64,000 bases of DNA from Akkermansiaceae bacterium UBA1315 (GCA_002307065.1 DBTN01000009.1:1-64000), one strand, 5' to 3'; counted from the stretch's first letter, positions 1 to 8,295 are shown. The notes: generated from the letters alone by a model not told the origin. Numbers and translations are program-made.

Positions 1-870
1 GCCGGCATCCATTCCGGCGACTCCGCCTGCGTCATCCCCGCCTTCTCGCTTTCCGAGCCGATCAAAGCGGAAATCATCCGCGCCGCCAAAGACCTCGCCC
101 GCGAGCTTCAGGTGAAAGGCCTCATGAACATCCAGTTCGCCGTCAAGGACGAGCAACTTTACGTCATCGAGGTCAACCCACGCGCCTCCCGCACCGTGCC
201 TTTCGTCTCGAAAGCGACCGGCGTTTCCTTGGCGAAACTTGCGGCCAAAGTCATGGTCGGCGAAAAACTCAAGGACCTCGGCTACACCGAAACGATCATC
301 CCGACGCATTTCTCCGTGAAAGAAGCCGTCTTCCCCTGGAACCGCTTCCCAGGCATCGACATCGTCCTCGGCCCTGAAATGAAATCGACCGGTGAGGTCA
401 TGGGCATCGACGCCGATTGGGGCATGGCCTACGCCAAATCCCAGATCAGCGCCTTCAACCCGCTTCCGACCGAAGGCAACGTTTTCCTTTCCGTTTCCGA
501 CCGCGACAAAGACCGCGCCGTAAACGTCGCTCGCGAACTCGTCGATCTCGGATTCCAGATCTACTCGACCGGCGGCACCCATCAGCGCCTCACCGATGAA
601 GGCATCCCTTGCAAACGCGTTTACAAAGTCGCCGAGCAAGCCCGCCCGAACATCATCGACGTGATGAAGAACAACGAAATCCAGTTCATCATCAACACCC
701 CGGCTTCCCACGAGAGCCGCGCCGATGAGGTTCTGATTCGTTCCACCGCGATCGCTCAGAAAATCTCCCACGCCACCAACCTCTCCGCCGCCGAAGCCTC
801 GGTCAAAGCGATCCGTTCTCTGAAAAATCAGGAATTCACGGTGAAGAGCATCCAGGAGTATCACGCGTAA
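1..870 (+). CDS. carB: Carbamoyl-phosphate synthase large subunit (3' end only)
   Basis: This is the C-terminal end of the large subunit of carbamoyl-phosphate synthase, which makes carbamoyl phosphate for pyrimidine and arginine synthesis in the cytoplasm. The frame is open from the first base, so only the last 289 codons of a protein normally about 1,070 residues long are present. The first ~160 residues are the end of the second ATP-grasp half, including the metal/ATP-binding stretch VIEVNPRASRT (~55-65). Residues ~160-289 form the MGS-like allosteric domain (FLSVSDRDK, YSTGGT, INTPAS). The true start lies upstream of the window. A strong hairpin follows the stop by 50 bases, so this is probably the last gene of its transcript. 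Confidence 0.97.
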   Translation, partial: AGIHSGDSACVIPAFSLSEPIKAEIIRAAKDLARELQVKGLMNIQFAVKDEQLYVIEVNPRASRTVPFVSKATGVSLAKLAAKVMVGEKLKDLGYTETIIPTHFSVKEAVFPWNRFPGIDIVLGPEMKSTGEVMGIDADWGMAYAKSQISAFNPLPTEGNVFLSVSDRDKDRAVNVARELVDLGFQIYSTGGTHQRLTDEGIPCKRVYKVAEQARPNIIDVMKNNEIQFIINTPASHESRADEVLIRSTAIAQKISHATNLSAAEASVKAIRSLKNQEFTVKSIQEYHA

Positions 871-920
871 ACCGCCTGAAAGTATGCCGGGCACGAAGCC
901 CCCGAGCATGGCCAATTCCT

Positions 921-959
921 AATTTGCTCCTAACGAATCCTAAGTTAGGAGCAAATTTT
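921..959 (+). terminator. Hairpin terminator after carB
   Basis: A perfect 14-bp inverted repeat (921-934 with 944-957) encloses a 9-base loop and ends in TTTT. It lies 50 bases after the carB stop. The stem is only moderately GC-rich, so termination strength is uncertain. The symmetry could serve transcripts from either side. Confidence 0.7.
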
Positions 960-1169
960 GAAAATCCCGAGAACTCCACCTAATTGGCATCCGCTTTTTG
1001 ACGGCATCACCCAATCCGGGACGTCGGCGAATTCCTTCGAATCGGCCAAGAGGAAAGCCTGCGTACCGATCGCTATCTTCATTGGGACGAATTTCGTCAT
1101 CGATTGGAGAAAGAGGCAGCTCGATGGATTCATGAAACGAAAAAGTTCTGACCGGTTGAAAAGCTCCGC
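960..1169. other. Intergenic stretch with no confident gene
   Basis: No recognisable gene lies here. Overlapping short frames exist on both strands. A minus-strand frame at 945-1133 (62 codons) has fairly protein-like composition, but it begins without a visible ribosome site and runs into the terminator hairpin. It could be a decayed gene or part of a dispersed repeat. I do not call it a gene. Confidence 0.4.
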
Positions 1170-1598
1170 TCAGCCCTTGGCGTCCAAATATCTCCAAGCG
1201 CCTTTGTAGCGCTTGAAGCGGGACCGCTCGTGGAGCTCATGGGGTTTTCCGTCTTGGAAATATTCGGCAATGAATTCAACTTTACCGGTTTTGTCCTCGG
1301 GGCCGCCTTTGGAAAATCCGAGGATGGTAAGGAAGCGCCAGTTCGCCTCATGGATGCTTTCTTCCAAGCGGATTTTCAAATCACGCGGCCGGGTGTCCGG
1401 ATGGGTGGTGGTGACGAGATAATCGACCAATCGAAAGAAATAAGCACTGTAGCGGGAGCGCATGAGCTGCTCAGCGGTTTCCGGTTTCTGAGAGCCCAAG
1501 TGGAATGGCTGGCAGCAGGCCGCATAAGTTTCCCGGCTTTTGCATGGGCATAGCGAGAGCTCTCTCGGTCCCACGGGGCGGTCTGGCGATTCGTTCAT
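1170..1598 (-). CDS. YchJ-like SEC-C motif protein (UPF0225)
   Basis: A 142-residue protein of the YchJ/UPF0225 family, whose role is not established. The N-terminus carries a SEC-C-type metal-binding cluster (LCPCKSRETYAACC, ~14-27), followed by the conserved EQLMRSRYSAY segment and the family's compact NTF2-like body with WRFLTILGF. Family members are usually 130-160 residues, which fits. I chose the ATG at 1598. A longer frame reaches 1661, but it adds 21 residues not expected before the Cys cluster. It stands alone, with a 396-base gap on its upstream side. Confidence 0.85.
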   Translation of the reverse strand: MNESPDRPVGPRELSLCPCKSRETYAACCQPFHLGSQKPETAEQLMRSRYSAYFFRLVDYLVTTTHPDTRPRDLKIRLEESIHEANWRFLTILGFSKGGPEDKTGKVEFIAEYFQDGKPHELHERSRFKRYKGAWRYLDAKG

Positions 1599-1822
1599 CG
1601 GCGCGAGTGTGTGGATGAAAAAGGCGGGAGCAATCGAAATTGCATCCGACCGAAGCTCCACGCTTTCGCCAAAATCCCGAAGCTATTCCAACAGAATGAA
1701 ATGCCTCGCCGCGCCCAAACAGTGATTGGTCTTTTGACCCGACAACGTCACAAGACAATCAAACGAATTGAAATCTACGGACGATTTTTGCCAAAAAAAT
1801 CATTTACAAATCGCATCATACC

Positions 1823-1930
1823 ATGCAGGTTCCTCCCAACCTCGTGCGTGTTTGGAAGCAGTTAGGGTTCCGGGGGGAAACCGATCTGCAATTATTCCAA
1901 ATTCGCTTTCCGAGGGGGGATAGTGATTAG
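1823..1930 (+). CDS. Possible 35-residue small protein
   Basis: A short frame from ATG at 1823 to TAG at 1930 encodes 35 residues with protein-like composition (central VWKQLGFRGETDLQLFQIRF). Its stop codon touches a GC-rich hairpin that could terminate its own transcript, and an AT-rich stretch lies upstream. No clear Shine-Dalgarno sequence is visible and I recognise no family. It may be a real microprotein or chance. Confidence 0.3.
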   Translation: MQVPPNLVRVWKQLGFRGETDLQLFQIRFPRGDSD

Positions 1931-1957
1931 GCGCGGATCTGGCAACAGGTCCGCGCC
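1930..1957 (+). terminator. GC-rich hairpin
   Basis: Eight bases (GGCGCGGA, 1930-1937) pair with 1950-1957 around a 12-base loop. Only a weak T-containing tail follows. It lies just after a possible short ORF and could be its terminator. Confidence 0.4.
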
Positions 1958-1994
1958 TTCCTATTAAGCCTTTTAGTGACTGAGCCGACTCAAC

Positions 1995-2810
1995 TTACAA
2001 AGGACGAGCATAGGTGTCGCACCGGTTATGCCAGCCTGGCAGCCACTTCGCTTCCGCTCTCGCTGGGGGAGCATTGGAGATTCTTCGTGAAAGCACTCGT
2101 TTCGCCGAAGCGGCGAATTCGCTGGCGGCGGCTGGACCGGCTGGAACGTCTTTCATCCCGCCCAAGACTTGCAGTAATCCCCAGCCTTGTCCGTTGTAGC
2201 GCTCGGAAACCTGAGTTCCGTCGCCTTTAAAATTCACGTAATCGATGAGGGCATACGTTCCCTGCGAGGAAGTGGAAACTTTCCGGTAATTCGCTTCGAT
2301 CCGCGCCCGCTCGCTCGGCGGGGCGGCTGCCAGGATTTTTGGCAAGGCCGCGCGGGATCGAGCGATGATAAAATCCGTCTGCACCTCGATATTTCCTGCC
2401 AGCCACGACCGCAAACCGGTCAGTTGCGGACTGTTAAAAGCCGCTTGGAATTCCTTTCGTGAGTTCCAAGGAGCTGCCGGTGCCGAAGCGATCGGCGGCG
2501 GATTGGTTCCCCGTTGTTTCGCGAATGCGACAAAAGACGGCCAGCTTTCGGCGAAACGGCCATTGAATCCCGCCGGATACCAGATGAAATGCCCGATGCC
2601 CAGCGACGGAAATTCTTCTCCCGCGTTCCAAGCCGTCAGTCCAGCGACCTTGCCGCCGCTTTCATTTTGCCAGATTTTTTTCCCGATCGCCGCCTTTTGT
2701 GAAGCGCTCAGATGAGTCGAAACCGGTGCCACCGCTCCGCCGCCCGATTCTGCGGGGGCACAACCGGTAAAAATCATCGCCGCACAAAAAAAGAAAGAGA
2801 CCCTTTGCAT
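1995..2810 (-). CDS. Exported lipoprotein with lysozyme-like motifs
   Basis: A 271-residue predicted lipoprotein. The ATG at 2810 gives a classic signal peptide ending in a lipobox with Cys (FTGCAP, Cys ~16); the frame extends 9 codons further upstream, but that would spoil the signal. After a Gly/Ala linker the mature part has KIWQNESGG and then FPSLGIGHFIWYP. The E...GIGH pairing resembles the catalytic Glu and GIGH turn of T4-type lysozymes, so a peptidoglycan-acting, lysozyme-like fold is plausible, but this is inference. The C-terminal half (NYRKVSTSSQGTYALIDYVNF, GQGWGLLQVL) is typical of a conserved uncharacterised bacterial family. Confidence 0.75.
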   Translation of the reverse strand: MQRVSFFFCAAMIFTGCAPAESGGGAVAPVSTHLSASQKAAIGKKIWQNESGGKVAGLTAWNAGEEFPSLGIGHFIWYPAGFNGRFAESWPSFVAFAKQRGTNPPPIASAPAAPWNSRKEFQAAFNSPQLTGLRSWLAGNIEVQTDFIIARSRAALPKILAAAPPSERARIEANYRKVSTSSQGTYALIDYVNFKGDGTQVSERYNGQGWGLLQVLGGMKDVPAGPAAASEFAASAKRVLSRRISNAPPARAEAKWLPGWHNRCDTYARPL

Positions 2811-2852
2811 GGGCGTAGCTTTAATCCAGCCACCCACTCACCGCAAGCCACC

Positions 2853-3248
2853 ATGAACCGCATTCCTTGGGATAAAATCTTGAGTTTCACCGCGTTCGAC
2901 GCCGTCAAACTTCTGATCACCGCACTGGTGATCGTCATCGTCACCAAAATCCAACTGGTGAACGACCGGTTATCCGCGCTTTTGATCGCTCTGCCGCTCA
3001 CCTCACTGGTCGCAATGGTCTGGATGCACAGTGGTGGACAAAGCCGCGAACGCATCGCCAATCACTCCGAGGGCACGTTTTGGTTTGTCCTCCCGACCCT
3101 ACCCATGTTCCTGATTTTACCTTGGATGTTGCGGAACGGCTGGGGCTTCTGGTCCGCGCTTCTGGCGAACTGCCTGCTGACCGTCGGTTTTTTCTGGCTC
3201 ACCGTCATCATCCTGCGGCGCTTCGGGGTGGATTTGATGCCGAAATAG
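2853..3248 (+). CDS. DUF3147-like integral membrane protein
   Basis: A 131-residue membrane protein with about four hydrophobic segments (near 16-33, 40-56, 75-92 and 98-120) and a polar central loop (HSGGQSRERIANHSEG). Length, segment order and the LSALLIALPLTSL stretch fit the DUF3147 family, whose function is unknown. I chose the ATG at 2853; the longer open frame would overlap the divergent lipoprotein gene. It is divergent from that gene across a 42-base gap, so the two probably share a promoter region. Confidence 0.7.
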   Translation: MNRIPWDKILSFTAFDAVKLLITALVIVIVTKIQLVNDRLSALLIALPLTSLVAMVWMHSGGQSRERIANHSEGTFWFVLPTLPMFLILPWMLRNGWGFWSALLANCLLTVGFFWLTVIILRRFGVDLMPK

Positions 3249-3469
3249 CCAAAATGCCTCCGAGACCGACTCCGCAATCCTCGGAAATCCCTCGTTAATT
3301 TCCAGATAAGACTTGTCAAAAAGCCTCAGACCTGTTTTCACCACCACTCCGGTGTCACCACCGTTAACCACTCACTGTATTCGTTTTGAGCGAAAATGCC
3401 TCGTCCCTGCCCGAAAACGTCATCCCGTTTGAGCAAGCGAAGCCACATTCGCGATTTCCCGGTTCTTCT

Positions 3470-3673
3470 ATGAAAAGCGATCTTGTCGATAAAGCGGCTG
3501 AAATTGTCAAAGACCCTCTTGTTCTCATCAACCTTGTTTCTCAACGGGTTAGACAATTGAACAGCGGTCGTTCCCCGTTGATCGCCACCCGCCCGAGCAT
3601 GGGTGTGGCGGACATTGCCCTCTCTGAAATCATTGAAGGCAAGATCAAGCTCATCCCGAAAGAGAACCCGTAA
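3470..3673 (+). CDS. rpoZ: DNA-directed RNA polymerase omega subunit
   Basis: A 67-residue omega subunit, which helps assemble and stabilise the RNA polymerase beta' subunit. The family core is clear: LVNLVSQRV-type helix (here VLINLVSQRVRQLN), the RP segment (IATRPSMGVADIALSEI) and the C-terminal EIIEGKI. I chose the ATG at 3470 because homologues begin close to the MKSDLV helix; an upstream TTG at 3386 would add 28 residues. smpB follows after 15 bases, so the two are probably cotranscribed. Confidence 0.85.
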   Translation: MKSDLVDKAAEIVKDPLVLINLVSQRVRQLNSGRSPLIATRPSMGVADIALSEIIEGKIKLIPKENP

Positions 3674-3688
3674 CCGGGAGCTCGTCGC

Positions 3689-4162
3689 GTGGCCGCACCG
3701 TCCATCAAATCGGAAATCTCCACCAACCGGAAGGCTGGGCGTGATTTCCATATCCTGGAAAAATACGAGGCCGGCCTCGAACTCAAAGGAACCGAGGTCA
3801 AATCGATCCGGGCGGGGAAAATCAACGTTTCCGACGCCTATGCCCGTGTCGAAAATCATCAGGTTTTTCTTTATGGCTGTGACATTCAGCCGTGGCAAAC
3901 CGCTGGTGATTGGTTCAACCACACAGCCAAGCGTCCCCGCCGGCTGCTTTTAAACAAAAGGGAAATTCTCAAGTTGGCGGCCGCCGTTTCGATCAAAGGC
4001 TGCTCACTCCCTCTGCTGCGGATGTACTGGAAAGACCGCCGCGTGAAGGTGGAAATCGGTGTCGGCAAAGGAAAAACCCACTCCGATCAGCGCCAGGATC
4101 TCAAAGAACGCGTCGAACTGCGCGAAGCTCAGCGCGAAATGTCCCGCTTCAATCAGCGGTAA
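3689..4162 (+). CDS. smpB: SsrA-binding protein SmpB
   Basis: SmpB binds tmRNA and delivers it to stalled ribosomes for trans-translation. The 157-residue length is normal. Conserved features include the N-terminal NRKAGRDFHILEKYEAGLELKGTEVKSIR-type strand region (split here as NRKAGRDFHILE and LELKGTEVKSIR), the GDWFNH loop, and the basic C-terminal tail rich in Lys/Arg (KGKTHSDQRQDLKER) that enters the mRNA channel. It starts at GTG 3689, 15 bases after rpoZ. No ssrA gene was seen in the window. Confidence 0.96.
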   Translation: MAAPSIKSEISTNRKAGRDFHILEKYEAGLELKGTEVKSIRAGKINVSDAYARVENHQVFLYGCDIQPWQTAGDWFNHTAKRPRRLLLNKREILKLAAAVSIKGCSLPLLRMYWKDRRVKVEIGVGKGKTHSDQRQDLKERVELREAQREMSRFNQR

Positions 4163-4237
4163 AAACTGGACCACCGACTTTAGTCCGTTCGTCCCGAAGC
4201 CCATTCTCCTTCGGACTCAAGTCCGAGATCCAATTTT

Positions 4238-5569
4238 TTACTCCTGAACCGGTTCCGCTCTCGGGATCGCAGGGGCTGCGGGCTCTTCCTCAACTGGCAC
4301 GGCCTTTTGGACCGGCTCCGGAACTTGAGTTGCACGCGGAGCAGCCTCAACCGGTGCCGGCGGCTCGGGAACCGGCTTCGCCGTGGGAACGACTTCCTCG
4401 ACCGGGTACGCTCGCATCGGCTTCACCAAAACCGCTTTGGGTGGCTCCACCGGAGCTGGCTCTGCCGCCTTCGCTGGCGGTGCTTCCTCGACCACTGGCG
4501 CACGCTTTGCGGGTTCCGCTTTCGACAAACCGTCGGACAGTGGCGGGGTTTTCCTCATTCGGATTTCCACCCGGCGGTTCGGCGCTTGCTGCTCGGCGTT
4601 GCCTTCGGTGACCAACGGCTGGGATCGGCCAAATCCACGCGCGATGATCCGATCGCCATCGTAGCGCATCGATTTCACGAGATAATTCCGAACCGATTCC
4701 GCCCTGCGGCGAGAAAGCTCCAAGTTCGGCGCATCGCCCCCGATCAGGTCGGTATGCCCCTCGATCCAGCAATAAAGGTTCGGGTTTTTATCGATCAGCA
4801 AGCCCAGCGTAAAGAGGCCGACTTTCGCGCTTTCGCGAAGCTCCGCACTATTGAATTCGAAAAGCAAATCGCTCGGCAACAAGGTCTTCTTCCCGATGAG
4901 TTCATTCGGAGGAAGTCCCAGAAGATCATCGAGTGATGCCACACCATCGAGCGCGCCTTTCTGGATTTTTCCGTTCGCCCCTTTTTTCACCAGATCATCG
5001 GTGAATTTCGTCAGATCGACATCGTCGGTTTTCACCGATCCGAAATCGACCGTGATCTGTCCGACGGCAGCCGGAGGCAATGACTCTTCTCGCCGTCCCA
5101 ACTCCGGCAAATCCGCCTGGACTTCGAGATTGGAAGTGATTTCCAGCGCCGTGGCAGCCGGGTCCCCCGAAGCCGCCGGACTCGCCATCTTGATCGCGTA
5201 TTCGGCTTCTTTGATGTCAGGCTTGATGTCGAGCTCCTGATCTTTCGGCAGCAGATCCAACAAATCGACCTCTTCCAGCAACGATGCCGCGTTTGTCGGA
5301 GGTATCACCGCGTCGTCTGGTGGTCGAGTTTCAGGAATCTCCATCGGCTGAACTTCGATTTCACGAACGTGAATCGGACCGGTGCTGAGCTCTTGAATCG
5401 GGTGCGCCCCGAAAACGATCTTCACGTGATCCAGAGCGAAAAAGAGAATCACATGCAACAGGACCGAAAGAAACATCGCTACCGCCGCCCAAAAGCCAAG
5501 GCGATCCGAGCTTGGCAACCGGTAGGTTCCCTCGCTTCTCACATCACTCCATGAATATCCATCGGCCAC
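4238..5569 (-). CDS. TonB-like anchored OmpA-domain protein
   Basis: A 443-residue envelope protein. Residues 26-47 are a single transmembrane helix containing S35-x3-H39, the spacing of the functional Ser/His motif in TonB and TolA membrane anchors. Residues ~60-225 are an acidic, proline-containing linker. Residues ~230-340 are an OmpA C-terminal (peptidoglycan-binding) domain: FEFNSAELRES, IEGHTD, ELSRRRAESVRNYL and NRRVEI. Residues ~341-443 form a Pro/Val/Glu/Ala tail resembling TonB's extended periplasmic linker. The arrangement suggests an inner-membrane anchor reaching peptidoglycan, possibly energised by ExbBD/TolQR-type motors (inference). It is convergent with smpB and divergent from the next gene. 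Confidence 0.85.
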   Translation of the reverse strand: MADGYSWSDVRSEGTYRLPSSDRLGFWAAVAMFLSVLLHVILFFALDHVKIVFGAHPIQELSTGPIHVREIEVQPMEIPETRPPDDAVIPPTNAASLLEEVDLLDLLPKDQELDIKPDIKEAEYAIKMASPAASGDPAATALEITSNLEVQADLPELGRREESLPPAAVGQITVDFGSVKTDDVDLTKFTDDLVKKGANGKIQKGALDGVASLDDLLGLPPNELIGKKTLLPSDLLFEFNSAELRESAKVGLFTLGLLIDKNPNLYCWIEGHTDLIGGDAPNLELSRRRAESVRNYLVKSMRYDGDRIIARGFGRSQPLVTEGNAEQQAPNRRVEIRMRKTPPLSDGLSKAEPAKRAPVVEEAPPAKAAEPAPVEPPKAVLVKPMRAYPVEEVVPTAKPVPEPPAPVEAAPRATQVPEPVQKAVPVEEEPAAPAIPRAEPVQE

Positions 5570-5663
5570 GATTCTATTATACGCGCATCAAACCCGCTGG
5601 CAATCACCCGAATGATGTGTTAATCGGTTCGCTTGAAAAAGAAGCACTCTGCCCCCTACGAAA

Positions 5664-5930
5664 ATGGCCGCCAAAAAATCTGCTAAAAAAGCGAAAGATC
5701 CGACGAAAGCTTCGTCCGAGAAACCCGCCAAAAAAGCGGCTGCGAAAAAAACAGCCGCCAAAAAAATGGTGAAAACCGTCCCACCGGTCCAGACACGCCC
5801 CCCGCTAGAAGCGCTGGCTCGAGCTGCTTACCTGAACTACCGCCGCCGCGTCGAACAGGGGCTGCCTGGAGATTCCGATAGCGATTGGCTCGAAGCGGAA
5901 CACCAGCTCAGTCAACCCGTTGATCCCTGA
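5664..5930 (+). CDS. Lys/Ala-rich DUF2934 protein
   Basis: An 88-residue protein in two parts. Residues 1-36 are almost entirely Lys, Ala, Pro and Ser in KKAA-type repeats, like the tails of bacterial histone H1-like proteins. Residues ~47-82 match DUF2934 (LEALARAAYLNYRRR, SDSDWLEAEHQL), a short helical domain of unknown role. The tail suggests nucleic-acid binding, which is inference. It sits between a divergent envelope gene and hom, with its stop 45 bases before the preferred hom start. Confidence 0.8.
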   Translation: MAAKKSAKKAKDPTKASSEKPAKKAAAKKTAAKKMVKTVPPVQTRPPLEALARAAYLNYRRRVEQGLPGDSDSDWLEAEHQLSQPVDP

Positions 5931-5975
5931 TTTTTGCGAAAAACAAAATTTCTCCGCGGTTACGGCTTGGAGGAA

Positions 5976-7328
5976 ATGGCCCCGCCGTCCACATTCCGCG
6001 GCGTGAACTCCTGCTCGTCTCTCGGCATCGGCTTGGCTGGCTTCGGAACCGTTGGTTCCGGGGTCTGGAATACCCTACACCGGAATGGCCAACTCATTAC
6101 CGGGCGAACCGGCGGCGGCGTCACTCTGCACATTTCCAAAATCCTCGTCCGCGACCCCGCACGGGTCCGCGCCACGGTGACGGAAGTTCCACGCGAAGTT
6201 TTCACCACCGACTGGCGCGCGCTGGTCGAAGATCCGGCAGTCGATATCGTCGTGGAGCTGATCGGCGGAACGACCGACGCTTTCGAAATCGTCGCCGCAG
6301 CGCTACGCGCCCGCAAACCGGTCGTCACCGGGAATAAAGCGCTGCTTGCCGAACGCGGAGTCGAGCTTTTTGCCCTTTCGAAGGAAATGGACACGCCCAT
6401 CCACTTCGAAGCCGCGGTCGCCGGAGGCATCCCCATCATCCGCACAGTCCAGGATTCCTTTATCGGAAACCGGATCCATTCGTTTTCGGGGATCATCAAT
6501 GGCACCTCGAACTACATTCTTGGCCGCATGACAGATGCCGGCCTGACCTTCGAAGCCGCCCTCGCCGAAGCTCAGGCCCTCGGTTACGCCGAAGCCGATC
6601 CCGCACTGGATGTGAATGGCTGGGATGCCGCTCACAAGGCAATCCTGCTGGCGACTCTCGCCTACGGATTCCCAATCGATCCAAAGGAAATCCACGTTTC
6701 CGGCATCGAGCAAGTCCGTCCAACCGACATCGCTTTCGCGAAAAACCTCGGCTACGTCGTGAAACTTCTCGCCGTCATCCGCGAACATGCCGACGGCTCG
6801 GTCGAGCTTCGTGTCCAACCGTCTTTCATCGCGAAATCGAACATCCTCGCTTCCGTTCATGGCGTCTTCAACGCCGTCGCCGTGCATGGCGATGCGGCAG
6901 GGGAATCGCTTTTTTACGGTCGCGGCGCCGGACAGGACCCGACCGCGTCATCGGTCGTCGCGGACCTTGTCGAAGCGGCTCGCTCCCTGCGCCAAACGAC
7001 CGGGCATCGGGGTTTCTTGCCTTACCGCGAGTCCGGCGAACTGCGACCGGTTTCGGAAACATCGACCGCTTATTATGTCCGGTTTGACGTGACCGACCGT
7101 CCCGGCGTCGTGGCCGAAATCGCCACCGTCTTAGCGGCTCACCGAATTGGCATTTCCGGCATTCATTCGCCCGTCGATCCGTCCGATCCGGATGCAGAAT
7201 TCAAGGATATGGTTTTCCTTTTCCACACCTGCTCCTTCGGAAAACTCCAATCCGCCCTCGACGAAGTCGCCGAGCTCGATTGCATCAACAGCACCCCGGT
7301 CGTCTTCCGGATCGAGACTCTGGGATGA
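5976..7328 (+). CDS. hom: Homoserine dehydrogenase
   Basis: This enzyme reduces aspartate semialdehyde to homoserine for threonine and methionine synthesis. The N-terminal nucleotide-binding fold has GLAGFGTVGSG (~19-29). The catalytic domain has the family's NGTSNYIL and EADPALDVNGWDAAHK, carrying the acidic and Lys residues of the active site. The C-terminal ~80 residues are an ACT domain (RFDVTDRPGVVAEIA), expected for threonine feedback. I prefer the ATG at 5976, preceded by GGAGG, giving 450 residues; a TTG at 5934 is possible. No thrB or thrC neighbour is present. Confidence 0.95.
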   Translation: MAPPSTFRGVNSCSSLGIGLAGFGTVGSGVWNTLHRNGQLITGRTGGGVTLHISKILVRDPARVRATVTEVPREVFTTDWRALVEDPAVDIVVELIGGTTDAFEIVAAALRARKPVVTGNKALLAERGVELFALSKEMDTPIHFEAAVAGGIPIIRTVQDSFIGNRIHSFSGIINGTSNYILGRMTDAGLTFEAALAEAQALGYAEADPALDVNGWDAAHKAILLATLAYGFPIDPKEIHVSGIEQVRPTDIAFAKNLGYVVKLLAVIREHADGSVELRVQPSFIAKSNILASVHGVFNAVAVHGDAAGESLFYGRGAGQDPTASSVVADLVEAARSLRQTTGHRGFLPYRESGELRPVSETSTAYYVRFDVTDRPGVVAEIATVLAAHRIGISGIHSPVDPSDPDAEFKDMVFLFHTCSFGKLQSALDEVAELDCINSTPVVFRIETLG

Positions 7329-7344
7329 TCCACGGAGGCCGATC

Positions 7345-8193
7345 TTAGCGGCCGATCGCGGATTTGTGCTTCGGTTTTGGCAAATTCCAAGCGGTGACCC
7401 AATCCTCGCCGGTTTGGCGGAAACCGGCTTCGATCAACCGTTTTTCCATATCGGGAAGATGAGCAGCGCCGTAAAAAATCGCGAGATTTTTGCGGCCTGC
7501 GGCGATTTCCCGGTCCATCACCTCCAGACAGCGAATGTTCCGGTGGGTGATGATCACACTTTCGCCAACGTAGGCGGCGATTTGATCATCACCCGTCCCC
7601 AAGGTGTGGACGATCTCACGTTTGAGCAGGTTCGGATTTCCCATGGCGAGGGCGAGTAGAACTTTCGCGGGATTCGGCTGCCGCGCGCTCTCAGGTTCGG
7701 CTTGTCCGGCCGCTGCTGCGAAACCGAGAAGGGATTCACCGCGCTCCGCTTGCATCCTTTCAAATTCGGCGAGCGTCAAATCCGCGTGAACGAAATTTTT
7801 CGCCGTGTAATCGATGACGTCGATCTGCCCGGTGAGTGCCAATGTGCGCATCGCCACCTGATAGAGGCGCCGCAGAGCCTGAAGTTCTTTGCGCTCTGGA
7901 TCTGCTTGAACCGGTGCGGAATCCTGGAGCCGCTCGCCGCCGATCATTTCAAAAAGCAGGGTTTCGTAACTTTCGAATCGCTTGTTCAAATCGAGGTAGT
8001 AGGCGCGATCGGCGATGTGAATCGCACCGATCAGATCGACTTTCACGCCCCCTTTTTCGAACCGTGTCACCGCCGTCTGCAGGCGGATCGCCCGCTCATC
8101 TTCATCGACTCGGATGAAACCGGTCTCTTCTCCCGCTAAAAAACCGGTCGCCAACGAAAAAATCACCAAGGCCTGGACACAAAAACGTTTCAT
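7345..8193 (-). CDS. Exported TraB/Tiki-family protein
   Basis: A 282-residue protein with an N-terminal signal peptide (~1-21, ending LAGEE). It carries both hallmark His motifs of the TraB/GumN/Tiki superfamily: LIGAIHIAD near residue 55 and FYGAAHLPDM near 255. Tiki proteins are metal-dependent proteases, so a periplasmic metalloprotease is possible, but bacterial members are largely uncharacterised. I chose the ATG at 8193, which gives the clean signal; an upstream in-frame start at 8217 would bury it. It converges with hom and is divergent from ispG. Confidence 0.8.
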   Translation of the reverse strand: MKRFCVQALVIFSLATGFLAGEETGFIRVDEDERAIRLQTAVTRFEKGGVKVDLIGAIHIADRAYYLDLNKRFESYETLLFEMIGGERLQDSAPVQADPERKELQALRRLYQVAMRTLALTGQIDVIDYTAKNFVHADLTLAEFERMQAERGESLLGFAAAAGQAEPESARQPNPAKVLLALAMGNPNLLKREIVHTLGTGDDQIAAYVGESVIITHRNIRCLEVMDREIAAGRKNLAIFYGAAHLPDMEKRLIEAGFRQTGEDWVTAWNLPKPKHKSAIGR

Positions 8194-8257
8194 CGCGAAG
8201 TGGGCTAAATCTTGCATTCCGCACTCGGGGGAGCGAGGGATTTCTCAGTACGGGTCG

Positions 8258-8286
8258 TTGCTCACGCCCGGATTTTGGACTATACC
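8258..8286 (+). promoter_or_regulatory. Candidate ispG promoter
   Basis: TTGCTC (8258-8263), a 17-base spacer and TATACC (8281-8286) each match four of six positions of the sigma-70 consensus. The ispG ATG begins only 10 bases after the -10 element, so a transcript from here would be leaderless or nearly so. No Shine-Dalgarno sequence precedes the ATG, which fits. Confidence 0.5.
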
Positions 8287-8295
8287 CTATTGTCA

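Larger units (their letters stand above)
1599..1994. other. Intergenic region with short ORF and hairpin
   Basis: This 396-base gap separates two minus-strand genes (their facing ends are a 5' end at 1598 and a 3' end at 1995). It holds an AT-richer stretch (~1740-1830), a 35-codon plus-strand frame (1823-1930) and a GC-rich hairpin (1930-1957). No tRNA or riboswitch was recognised. Confidence 0.6.
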
